Source of the DNA: Petunia secreta
Lineage: Eukaryota > Streptophyta > Magnoliopsida > Solanales > Solanaceae
Direction of reading: 5' to 3'
NCBI GenBank assembly: GCA_029990175.1
Contig: JARKIP010000033.1
Span: 2,356,001 to 2,420,000, forward strand
Length of the DNA: 64,000 nucleotides
Shown one piece after another: positions 10,751 through 20,569 of this stretch. Position numbers and translations under genes: made by a program. Each line of letters opens with the position of its first letter. The stretch's first letter is position 1. The notes under the pieces are model-generated. The model ran no database searches, was not told the origin of the DNA, and saw only the letters and a list, made by a program, of their open reading frames with translations.

Positions 10751-11325
10751 GGATGTTTGACCAGAAACAAAACCCAGTTCTTCAAAATTGTTAGTCCGGT
10801 AGCTTTTAGCTTCAAATCAAATTTCTCGACTATAAAGTTAAAAATCACTTACCAGAGACTAAATGTGGCTGAAAATCCAAGGCGATTAGTTGAGATTCGT
10901 GTTGTAAATGGCTGAGCAAATTTTGACAATTCTCAAATTTTTTTGGAACAAATCTTTTGCAAATACGCAATATACTTGGAAATAGTTGTTGAATCTACTT
11001 TGGGGAGCTGATAGTGAACCAAAAAATAAAAAAAATAGCCGGAAACTCGCCGGAATCGGCGGAGCAGTGATGGGGGTGGTGGGAGACGGTTGGGGGGGGG
11101 GAGCTATTGGTGGGAAATTTTTTTTGCCATTTTGGGGGGGGGGGGGGGGGTAAAATGAGGGTTTATTAGAGGGTGCAAAGTGTAAACTTAAAAACTTGAG
11201 GGTTAAGTTTGTATGCATCTTTTACCCAATTAACACTAATCCTAATGGAGGACCCTATACCTATTTTTTAAAACTTGAGGCCCTTTTCATTATTAAAAGA
11301 CTAGCTTGCGACCTTTTTTTAAACT

Positions 11326-12124
11326 TACCCATGTTTCTAAAGGTGACATTCTTTTTTAAACAAACTCGTAATGAGAGAATAGCTACTAATTTTTAAACAA
11401 ACAAATAAATGTGAAATGTATAGTATTTGTATAATCTATATAAATTATATATGTATTCTTGTATAAAATTTGTTTTACCCACAATTAGGTATGGACATCG
11501 AATCGAACTACGAGGGTATTTGGATTGACTTATTTTAAGTATTTTGTCCAAAATAACTTTTAAGCTAATTTTTTTGTTTCAGAGATGTTTGGCAAAAATG
11601 AAAAGTGCTTCTAAGCTCTTACTTTTAAGCCAAAAAAGTATAAAATAAGCTAAAAGCTACGAATTTTCAACTTATACTTTTAGCTTATAAGCTACTTTTT
11701 AAAAGTGAATCCGAACATCCTCTAAGTCGGCCAAGCCAAGCCTGAGTTGAGCTTACTTGATATTGATAATATACAAAGTCGAATTCAACCGAGCTTTATT
11801 ATAATTTGATTGAGCTCAAGCTCGAGCTTCTATTGAGCTTGTACATACTAGGCAACTCCTATAATATTTTTTACGTATTAGTATATTATAATTAAGAATA
11901 TGATTTAAAAGAAAACCAAACTAAATTTTCTCTATGATCGTGATTAAACAAACTATCCTAGAAATGAACTTGATAGTTTTCCTCTAATCTTAAGAATGAA
12001 TATGTTAAAAATAAATTTTATGTTAAATTGATTGACTAAAAAAAGGTATAATAATACAGTGGATCAGAAGTGAAGTCGAAAATAAATTAAATATATAATA
12101 TAAAATATTGAACTTTAGAAGAGT
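11326..12124. other. AT-rich intergenic stretch, no gene seen
   Basis: No coding region is supported. At 11510-11720 there is a stretch with TTTGGC, poly-purine/pyrimidine runs and repeated AAGCT/AGCTT words, similar in texture to 29440-29820; both may be old MITEs with TTTGG-type ends. Around 11760-11830 is a cluster of GAGCTCAAGCTCGAGC-like words. Confidence 0.5.
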
Positions 12125-13835
12125 GCGGAGAGAGCAGGCATATGTAGTGGCTTACTAGGTTATTCAATGTCATCCTTAGAAAGAAAAAAATGTTTGAAAA
12201 ATGGAGGCATGTAGTGGCTTACTTTGTTGTTCAATATCACTCTTAGGATGGCGAAAATGCCCGAAGAATGAAGGTGGAGTACCATGATATCATTCTACAA
12301 GAACAATGGTGATATCCAAAATTGCAACAACTAAAGGGGTATCAAGCTGCTAAGCCATACTATAAAAGTATGGAGAGGGTGGTAGAGAAGAGGTTGAGAA
12401 GGATGTAGATATTTTCGGGAACCAATTCAGTTTTAACCCTTGGTGATCGACTATGGAAGTCATCCATCTTCTAAGGAGTCTGGTAGAGCAGTAAAGGGAC
12501 AAGAAGAGATATTTACATATGGTGTTCATCGATCTGAGAAAACTTACGACAAAGTTTTAAGGAAGGTCTTGTGGAGATGCTTGGAGTCAAAAGGTGTTCC
12601 CGTAGCATACATTAGTGTGGTTAAAGACATGTATGATGGAGCCAAGACTTGAGTAAGAAAGGTAGGAGGAGAATCAGAACACTTTTTCAATCGAGATGGG
12701 GTTGCATCAGGGCTCAGCTTTTAGCCCATTTTTATTTACTTTAGTACTTAATAAAATAATGTGAAATATTCAAGGGGAGGTGCCATGTTGTATGTTATTT
12801 GCGGATGACTTACTTTTGATTGACGAGACACAAGGATGACTTAACGATAAGTTGGAGATGTGGAGGCAGACTTTGAAGTCTAAAGGTCTCAGGTTGAATA
12901 GGACGAAAACGGAGTACATGGAATGCAACTTTAACAATGTATCACATGAGTTAGGTGTGGAAGTGACGCTTGGTACACAAGTCATCCCAAAGAAAAAATA
13001 TCAAATATCTTGGGTCAATACTCCAAGACAATAGAGTAATTGATGATGATGTCAGCCATCATATAAGAGCCGGTTGGAAGATAGAGGCTCGTTTAGGTGT
13101 CCTTGACGATAAGAAAGTATCACCTAGACTTAAAGGTAAGTTCTACAAAGTAGTCATTAGACCAGCGATGTTGTCTGAGGCGAGTGTTGGCTGGTCAAGA
13201 ACACACATATCTAAAAAATTAGAATGCTTAGATTGATGTATAGGAATACGAAGATGGACAAGATTAGCTAGGAACGAGTTCATACATGACAAGGTGAGAG
13301 TGACATCAGTGGTGGACAAGATGCGTGAAGCCTGGCTGAGATGGTTTGAACGTGTAAAAAGGAGGAGTACAGATAAGGAAGTGTGCGGGTTTGTAGTGTT
13401 GGGTCGTCTTACATAAAAGTAGAGGTAGATCGAAGAAGAATTGGTGTGAGGTGATTCGATGAGACATGGCCCACCTACAGAGCACAAAGGACATGACCCT
13501 AGATAGGTAAGTGTGGAAATCGATGATTTGGGTAAAAGGTTAGATAGTAGCCGAGAGATTTCGTTCATATTAGCATTGGTGTTATTATATGTATATCATA
13601 TCTTTTGTATCTTTCTTGCTGTCAGTATTTTTTTACATTGGTTATCAGTAGGTTCTATGTCATCATGGTAGTTTTTTTTTTCAAGCGTGATTTCGAAGTA
13701 TTTTTCTTTAGCCGAGAGTCTATCATAAACAATCTCTCCAATTTGATAGAGGTAATGTTCGCGTACACATCACCCTCCTCAAACTCCACTTGTGAGATTA
13801 CACTAGGTATGTTATTGTTGTATATAATATGAAAC
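12125..13835 (+). mobile_element. decayed LINE (non-LTR retrotransposon), 5' truncated
   Basis: This is the 3' half of a plant LINE: reverse-transcriptase fragments in several plus frames, then a 3' UTR (13570-13790) and a tail with the TGTGAGATTACACTAGGTATG motif and a TTG-rich end near 13820. A ~75-bp tandem duplication at 12140-12290 repeats a GTAGTGGCTTACT segment at the 5' end. The protein style is that of the RTE-type elements common in eudicots. Confidence 0.8.
12250..13560 (+). pseudogene. LINE reverse transcriptase remnant
   Basis: The reverse transcriptase would copy LINE RNA at a nicked target. Visible pieces in order: a finger region ending in SEKTYDKVLRKVLWRCLESKGVP (12500-12650), a GLHQG...SPFLF-like stretch (12700-12745), the catalytic FADD box at 12798-12809 followed by LLLIDE, a thumb (12852-13030, ...SKGLRLNRTKTEYMEC) and the C-terminal connection to about 13560. 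Frames change at about 12650, 12780, 13000 and 13240, and several stops are present. No endonuclease domain is present in the window. Confidence 0.82.
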
Positions 13836-13944
13836 AGTATGTGTATAGTTAAAAAGTTTTAAAAAAACAATAAAATTAAAGAAGTTCCAACAAAATAATA
13901 TGAGTACACATTTATAAATTACTAGCAAACTAATCAGTAAATGC

Positions 13945-14195
13945 TTTAATGTAAATAACATTAAAATATGAGTACGATGAGTAACACATAAATCATATAT
14001 GTAAGACAAATTTGACAATCTTATAACATGACATCTAAAGTTATATCCAACTTAGAAAAGAATAATTTGATTTAATGTAAATTATATTGAAATATGAGTA
14101 TGATGAGTAACACATAAACTAGATATGTAAAACAAATTTGACAATCTTATAACATGACATCTAAAGCTAATTTAACTTAGAAAAATATAATTTGA
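13945..14195. repeat. 126-bp tandem duplication
   Basis: Two direct copies, starting at about 13945 and 14071 (TTTAATGTAAATxA...), share AAATATGAGTA, GATGAGTAACACATAAA and TTTGACAATCTTATAACATG in order, with scattered differences. There is no coding content. Confidence 0.85.
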
Positions 14196-14403
14196 AATAA
14201 ACAAAAAATTCAAATAAGATGGAAATGAAATATGAGTATAGAGTCTCTTTCACAATCACTTGCCCCCCTTGAGGAATTTTAATGCAACTAAACCATGGCA
14301 GTCGCTTTTTCAGAAAACAAAATAAATAGTAAGCACTATAGAATGACAATTACTATGTCTTGATCTGAAGCTCTGGAAGGAAAAAACAACAAACTGAAAA
14401 AGG

Positions 14404-14685
14404 AAGTGCGGGTCGAAGAAAGAATCTTTTCTCACACAAGAACAAGTGATTTGAAAAACACTACAACTATATGCCTGTGACTCTGTCACCACTCACCCCT
14501 AATGAGAAAAACAAAGGAGTATGAGACTTGCAAATTAAGAAGACAAGTGCGAGTCGAAGAAAGAATCTTTTCTCACACAAAGCCAAGTGATTGGAAAAAC
14601 ACTACAACTATATGGCTGTTACTCTGTCACCACTCACCCCTAATGAGAAAAGCAAAGGAGTATGAGACTTGCAAATTCAGAAGAC
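14404..14685. repeat. 141-bp tandem duplication
   Basis: Units at 14404-14544 and 14545-14685 begin AAGTGCGxGTCGAAGAAAG and end ...TTGCAAATT(A/C)AGAAG. They differ at few positions, so this duplication looks younger than the neighbouring 126-bp one. No gene is supported. Confidence 0.88.
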
Positions 14686-14699
14686 AAAAGGAAAATATA

Positions 14700-15290
14700 C
14701 TGTAATGAAATATGATATGCACCCTGCATTATATATAATGGTACTAAGCAAGTGAAAAGGCCCTTTAATGGTAGAAGTTAAGAGCATGTTTGGCCAAGCT
14801 CATGAAAGGTCAAAATTATTTATTTTTCACAAAAAAAATACTTTGGCCAAGCTTTTGGTAAAAAATAAGGGATTTTTACGTGGGCTACCCACAACAAATA
14901 AATTATTTACGTTATTTTGCCCATTTAAAGTTAGTTTACACCTAATGCCCATTCTGCCTATTTTATTTATATTGTATACCTATCTAGCCCATTTTATTTA
15001 CCCATCCAGCCCATTAGTCTATTTTTATAAGCCCCAAAGTCCCTCATTTCATACCCTAGCTGTCTAGGGTTGTGGTTACACTGTTCGAAATTTTCCCCAC
15101 CGTCGGAAATATCCTCCACCATCACACCGCCAAAGTTCTGCCATCAGATAATCATCGGAGCCGCCAGAAAAGTACGAAAATACTCCCCCAAAAGCTCGCT
15201 AATTTGGCGTAGATCTGAGTTGATAGTTGCAGCGAGACCCCAATCTGGCAATCACTTGTCCTTTTCCGATAAAGTTTTACATGACGAACT
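14700..15290. other. intergenic stretch, nothing firm
   Basis: Contains two AAGCTxxTGGCCAA-type words (about 14790 and 14840) and a C-rich, pyrimidine-biased stretch. Only short unsupported ORFs are present. Confidence 0.4.
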
Positions 15291-15294
15291 CATC

Positions 15295-15615
15295 TCAACC
15301 TCTCTGTTCACATCCTCTAACCTGTTTGCCCAAAGAAAGACCACACTTGCTCGAAATCAAGTGGTAGTAGGTTGAATAGGGGTTTAAATCGACATTTCCA
15401 CACTTGCAGTGGAGTAATGTTGGTGAACCAGTAGCGGTGATGAATGTGCGTCTGTTGTTAGACTTGAGCACAGTATTTCCACTTTGAGGACGGTGAAATT
15501 CTTTCAGAAATTGCAAAGAAAACAAGTATGAAAGCTTAGAAGCACAAGAATAGTGTCTTGGCGATGAAGAAACCAAAGCACCAGTACCAGCTCCGGTAGC
15601 TATAGAAATCGCCAT
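15295..15615 (-). CDS. possible first exon of a plastid-targeted protein
   Basis: A 106-residue minus frame begins MAISIATGAGTGALVSSSP, rich in S, T, A and G with few acidic residues. That is the composition of a chloroplast transit peptide. Later come RPQSGNTVLKSNNRR and a CKCG pair. On the minus strand AAACAG|GTTAGAGG near 15310 would be a good splice donor after ...LSLGKQ, so the ORF end may lie in an intron. I found no second exon downstream within the window and do not recognise the protein. It could be a captured gene fragment, the start of a truncated gene, or chance. Confidence 0.3.
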   Translation of the reverse strand: MAISIATGAGTGALVSSSPRHYSCASKLSYLFSLQFLKEFHRPQSGNTVLKSNNRRTFITATGSPTLLHCKCGNVDLNPYSTYYHLISSKCGLSLGKQVRGCEQRG

Positions 15616-15837
15616 TTCAGTCCAAAGGGAAAATAAAAAAAAACAAATACTAGTAGGAGTAGATTACGGCTTTAATGCAAGTTTCAAGATACTTTTATTA
15701 AGGATTAGGTGCGGGAGGTTATAGAATAGGATAACTAATTGGTAAATGCTGATTGGTTGGGCATTTCAAGTTTTGTCTATGACTTTAAAAAGTTTATCTT
15801 GGACGGCTCCTTTGCAATTGCTACACACTGCTTATTA

Positions 15838-16101
15838 CTCGTTCCGGTCTATTTTAATGGTAAGGGTTGACTTTGCACAAAATCATAAATAAGCATAGTA
15901 TTGCTACTAATTTACTCTTTTATCTTTTTGGTATTTTCAAAAAAGAGCTATTAATATTGAGATGCTTGTACTTTTCAATGACATTTAATATTAGGGGTAT
16001 TATATGGAGAAATGGTAAATTTTATTTTGATATTCTAAATTGACAAACATTTGGACCTTCAATAAATGAAATACCTTACAACTTAAATGGATCGGAGGGA
16101 G
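15838..16101. mobile_element. Stowaway-like MITE
   Basis: The left end CTCGTTCCGGTCTATTTTAA and the inverse of the right end (CTCCCTCCGATCCATTTAAG) are diverged forms of the Stowaway terminus. TA is present on both sides (15836-15837, 16102-16103). The interior is AT-rich and non-coding. Confidence 0.75.
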
Positions 16102-16329
16102 TATTATAAGAAAAGAAATGGATTCACGTTAAAATACTCATTTGGATACAATTATGCTTTTCTCGATCAAGTCAAGTCACATTTGTCTCAGGGGTTTAGT
16201 AAATAAGTGACTTAGTTCAAAATAAAAAATAGTTAACAGTAACATTTACTGTAACTTCTACTATCTCTGTTTAGAAAAGTATCACAATATTGAAATTTAA
16301 AAACAATATCTTTCAAACCTGTATATTTC

Positions 16330-16797
16330 ATGGCTTCGGTATACCATAATGGATATTTCAAATTTTTATTTTTTTTAAATATGGTATAGTTTTTCTGGTA
16401 TATTGTATACTATTTTGATATACCTTTTTTATTTTAATCAAAGTGTGGTATATTGTATACTCTTTTGGTGTACTTTTTGATATTTATATCAAAGTGTGAG
16501 ATAAAATTGGACGAATAGATGTTTTAGTTTTTGTGGTTAGAAACAAAATATACCTTTTTAGTATACCGTATACTCTGTTGGTATAACTTTCTGTCTTTGA
16601 TCAAAGCGTGCGATGTTATCGAGCAAAGAAATATTCCTATTTTTGTTGTTATAAATAAAGTATACATTTTTTTATAAGCGTATATATTCTTTTAATATAC
16701 TTTTTTGTGCTTGGATCAATGTGTGCTATTCTTTCGAACGAATAGATATTTTCAGTTTTTGTTGTTTTGAACAAAGTATACCTTCTTGGTATACTGT
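16330..16797. repeat. GTATAC-rich minisatellite, block 1
   Basis: Degenerate units of about 110-130 bp contain one or more GGTATAC...GTATACC dyads joined by CTCTTTTGGTATACCTTT, followed by a segment like TGTTTGGATCAAAGTGTGCGATG and TATCGAGCAAATAAATATTT. The block ends in ACTGT, where E1 inserted, and continues at 24101. Confidence 0.85.
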
Positions 16798-17346
16798 TGT
16801 ATTGGGTAAAAATCTAACAAGCCTCGGCGATGGGGCTCAAGGCATGACTTGACCAAGTCTCTCCGAAGACAACCCCTCGAGGGAAAATATCTTGTTCTCA
16901 AGGCTAGCCACCTTGGATAGGACGGAACCGAGATCAGAAATCGAGTCTCGGGTAGATTGAGGAATAATCGCCACGAGGTAATTTGTTGAACCCTCGAGGG
17001 GGCATGACACCTCGGTGAACGAGCTTAGCCTTTTGTAACTGTCAACTGTTGCATAGGCGTTAAAGAGGAAGATCATGGGCTAGCCATGATTTAACGTGGA
17101 ATAATGGTCATTAAGTACAGTTATTACTCTTTCATTTTCTGTAGACTATAAATATGTACCTTGTAACCAAGGAAAGGATCCAGAAATACAACACAATACT
17201 TATACTTCTTTGCTCATCATTGTTTATCATTATTTCTCTAGTTATTATTCATTTCTCGCTCGTTTTCTTGGCTTTAATACAAACAAATTGCTAATTAACC
17301 CAAAATAAATTCGATTTAGTATCCTAATCAGATTTAGGCCAACACA
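16798..17346 (+). repeat. E1 5' LTR
   Basis: Begins TGTATTGGG and ends CCAACACA, directly followed by AATTGG and the primer-binding region. Contains TATAAATA at 17147-17154. Confidence 0.9.
17147..17154 (+). promoter_or_regulatory. E1 LTR TATA box
   Basis: TATAAATA about 200 bp before the LTR end, conserved in the 3' LTR at 23900-23907. It is the likely core promoter for the genomic RNA. Confidence 0.6.
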
Positions 17347-17349
17347 AAT

Positions 17350-17366
17350 TGGTGCCGTCTGTGAGG
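17350..17366 (+). other. E1 primer-binding site
   Basis: TGGTGCCGTCTGTGAGG lies 3 bp inside the 5' LTR and starts with TGG as expected for pairing to a tRNA 3' end. The sites in E2 and E3 are similar. I did not assign the tRNA. Confidence 0.65.
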
Positions 17367-17423
17367 ATTTAGCAATACAGTTTGTCCCAGAGTCACATTC
17401 ATAGCTTAACACTTCATTTTTTG

Positions 17424-19815
17424 ATGGCTGATATCACTGATTCAAATGATAACACGTATATTCAAACACCTGATCCGTCAACTGGAGTCACTCAAACAAG
17501 TGGAGGAACGCCGATTCCCCCAGTTGGCTCAACTCCACCGACTGGTTTGACAATCCAATTGGCCCTATCCCACCAGTTGGCTCAACTCCACCAACTGGGT
17601 TGACACCACCAACTGGTCTGACTCCACCTACCGGGGTCATTCCACCACCACTAGTTGATCGCTCTTCATCCAGTTCAAATGACCCATTCCAACAATTCGT
17701 AATAACTTCCTTATAGCAAATTTGAGAGTAGTCAACCGCTCAAGAGGCTGCTGAAGTCCTTTGACCAGTTTTGTAGCTCTTTGCAAGTTCTCTCTAGAAA
17801 TGGGAGGAGTCCAACAAACCCCATCGATATCCCCTTCGTAGCACCTAATGGAGGCATCCTGAATGCTGTCCCTATGGGCACCACAACTAGGGGACTTCCA
17901 AATGGAGTCACGTCTGGGGTTCGAGGATTGCCTCAACAGGCACGCCACCCTTCGGGGCAGCCCCCACGGTGGCTGAAACAAGCGTCGCGTCAGACTTTGA
18001 GAAGTGGAAAAAGATTTTGAGCCTAGTATGGAAAAGCGGCTCGAAAATATCCCTAGGGTTCGAAAACCCCAACGAGTGATGGACATTGAAAAATGCATAA
18101 AACATCCCTTTAAGCCCGAGGCAGCTCCTTCTCCCATCTCAAAGCATTTCAAGTTGCAAATCTTGAAGAAATATGATGGGACAACTGATCCAGTCGACCA
18201 TATAACTGAGTACATGGCCATGGTCAAGAGCAACGACTTGACTCTGCTAGAGAAAGAGTCTATGTTCTTAAAGAAATTTGCTGACACTCTAGAGAAGGGG
18301 GTATTATGTTGGTACATGCATCTCCCCTCTGAATCAATATCAAACTTTGAAGAATTGGCTGACATGTTCATCAAGGGTCATACTGGAGCCCAGAAAAACC
18401 TCAAGAGAAGGGAGGATATCTTCAAGGTTAAGAAAAGATACCTCGAGCCAATTAAGGACTTCCTCGGGCGCTTTCAAGCCGAAAGGATAGACCTGCCAAA
18501 GATGGATGATAATTTGGCACTCATGGCTTTCGAGAAGAACATCAATGTGAGTAACTCCGAGGCTGCTGCTGAATTGAAGAAAGAGCTCCAACAATACGAA
18601 GCACAAACTTGGGATGAGTTACATGATCGAGCCACTACAGAGATTAAGCTCGAGGAGGCTGAATAGAGAATGACAGGCCGGAGCAGCTCCTACCAAAGTC
18701 GGTCTGAATCCTCTCGACGCGCCGATGCGCGGCGAGGGAGTTTGAAGAGTCGCTACGAGCCTTACAATTCTTAAAAGCAGCATGTAAGCCAACGCTTCGG
18801 GGGGCAACAACATGTGAGCAAAAGGCTCGGGGGAAAGTTGGCTCATCTTCTAATCAAAAGTCCTCGGGACCATCTTTGGTGTCCAAAGAAAAAGACCTGC
18901 CTCGGATCTCTGAATACAACTTCAACGTGTCGACCACTAAGTTAGTGAATGCTCTAAAGGGAATGACAGATTAAGGCGCAAGGTTACCAAGGGATATGAG
19001 GACGCCCCCAGGTAAGAGAGATCAAACTTAACATTGTGAGTTTCACATGGATTATGGGCATGCCACCGAGGACTGTAAAGCATTGCGCCTCAAGGTGGCT
19101 CATCTTCTCTAAAAAAGTTTTGTTAGCTGAATATCTCACCGATAAAGGAAAGCATAATTATTCTAAGAACAGAGGGGGGGAGCAATCGCCGTGAGCGCAG
19201 TCTCCTAAAAGAGTGGTGAATGTCATTACTGGGGGTCGGAGGTGAATGGTGTTAACTTTGATGCCGCAAAGAAGTTCGCGAAGCTTTCAATTATAATGGA
19301 GAAGAGGACCAGAGCTAGTGGGTCAGACAAAGAGATAGTTTTCAGTGAAGAAGACTGTGATGGGATGATGTTTCCCCATCACAATGCATTGGTGATCATG
19401 CTGAGGATTAATGACTGTGATGTCAAGCAAGTCTTGATTGATCCTGGCAGCTCGGTGAATATTATCAACTATGGGGCTGTCAAGAAGATGTGGTTCAAAG
19501 GACCTTGTCGTCCCGAAAGCAACCATATTGACAGGATTCAACAACTCCAACTGAGAAGACATTAGGAGAGGTAACTCTTACTACAACTATTGAAGGAGTT
19601 GACAAAAAGACTGCCTTTCGGCATTGGCCTATAATGTTATCCTTGGGAGGCCATGGATTCATGAGATGGAAGCTGTGCCATCTACTCTTCATCAAGTCAT
19701 TAAATTCCCAACCCCATGGGGAATTTGTGCAATTCGGGGAGAGCAACGAATAGCTCGAGAATGCTATTCAATTGCAATGAAAAGTGCAGTCGCCCCGATT
19801 GGGCCATCTAAATAG
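17424..19815 (+). pseudogene. E1 gag-protease, decayed
   Basis: Structural protein and protease of E1. The ATG at 17424 (MADITDSNDN) matches the start used in E2 and E3. The N-terminal part has a Pro/Thr-rich repeat, then stops (from 17601). The gag core is open at 18004-18666 (KYDGTTDPVDHITEYMAMVKSN onward). The knuckle CEFHMDYGHATEDC (CX2HX4HX4C, the form seen in all three Tat-type elements here) is at about 19035-19080. Protease fragments with VLIDPGSSVNII (19242-19565) and AYNVILGRPWI (19624-19815) follow in shifted frames. The terminal stop, GPSK then TAG, is at the same place as in E2 and E3. Confidence 0.85.
17500..17645 (+). repeat. Pro/Thr-coding minisatellite in E1 gag
   Basis: Imperfect direct repeats of CTCAACTCCACC(G/A)ACTGG-type units encode PTGLTPP-like repeats. 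E2 and E3 gag lack this array. Confidence 0.7.
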
Positions 19816-20569
19816 AAATCAACTGGCTCGGGGTCTCGTGAGAAGAAGAGTTTATTTTTTGGAATAAACTCTCAGGAGGAAAAAGAAGAGACCCCAACGG
19901 CTATCCAAGAGCCTCAGAAGCAGGAGGCTGAGGGCTCCTCAGTTGAAAAATTTTCTGGCGTCAAGGTATGTTGATCCCCTAATTTTCTTCACTCGACCTT
20001 TTCAAAAACAAGAAGAACGACACCCAGTGCTCGGGCTCAAATCGACCCGACCACTGGGGGGTGCAAGGACTGTTGGCAGCTGTGAGTAAATTTTCAGTTA
20101 ATTTGTGATGCAAAGTTTAAAAACTTGGGACTTTAGCAGACAAGACCCTAAGAACAAGCGATATGCACACTGAGGGCTATCCCTAGGGATTCGTTTTGTT
20201 AGTTGTTAATCACTTTGTAATAAACATTTTTGCCTAAGTCTTGTTATGGCTAGGTGTTACTTGTGTAATAAAGGCCCGAAGTGCTTCAATGAAATGAACC
20301 AACATCTTTTTATTTTTATTCGATATGCATAGCCAAGTATTATCTTTAAAACTCAGCTCGAGGGCGAGACGTCGCCTTAAGCTAGCTCGAACTAACAATA
20401 AAAAGTTCCTAAAAGTCTTGCAAGCAAATTATTCTAAGTACAAGATGTTGAACACAACCAATATATTTAAAACAAAAGAGGAGCTTCACTGATAATGGCT
20501 TGGACCAAAGTATTTACAAGCATACGGGTCGAAGGCCTTAACAAAAAAAAAAGGAGTAAAGTTGGCATT
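19816..20569 (+). other. E1 pol deletion scar and 3' leader
   Basis: After the gag-pro stop, a short in-frame stretch resembling the start of pol (QEPQKQEAEGSSVEKF, ending about 19970) runs straight into the type of sequence that lies downstream of pol in E2 and E3 (TTCACTCGACCTTTTCA, then ...GGGGGTGC). About 3 kb of coding sequence is missing. The rest to 20569 is non-coding and would be shared by the two convergent transcripts. Confidence 0.75.

Larger units (their letters stand above)
5968..11325 (-). mobile_element. Mutator-like element (MULE), copy B
   Basis: This is a second copy of the block at 1-4899 in the same orientation. It is longer because it keeps about 580 bp upstream of the transposase (about 10580-11160): more palindromes, a leader-like stretch and G-rich runs at 11091-11150. 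Its internal palindrome cluster (6510-6840) is shorter than in copy A. Homology ends near 11325. No terminal inverted repeat or target duplication was recognised. Confidence 0.75.

Noticed and set aside
13143..13568. 141-codon minus ORF in the LINE
   Set aside because: Antisense of the LINE reverse-transcriptase C-terminus.
14502..14705. 67-codon ORF in the 141-bp duplication
   Set aside because: The product simply repeats because the DNA does; no motif, and the frame is not maintained outside the duplicate.
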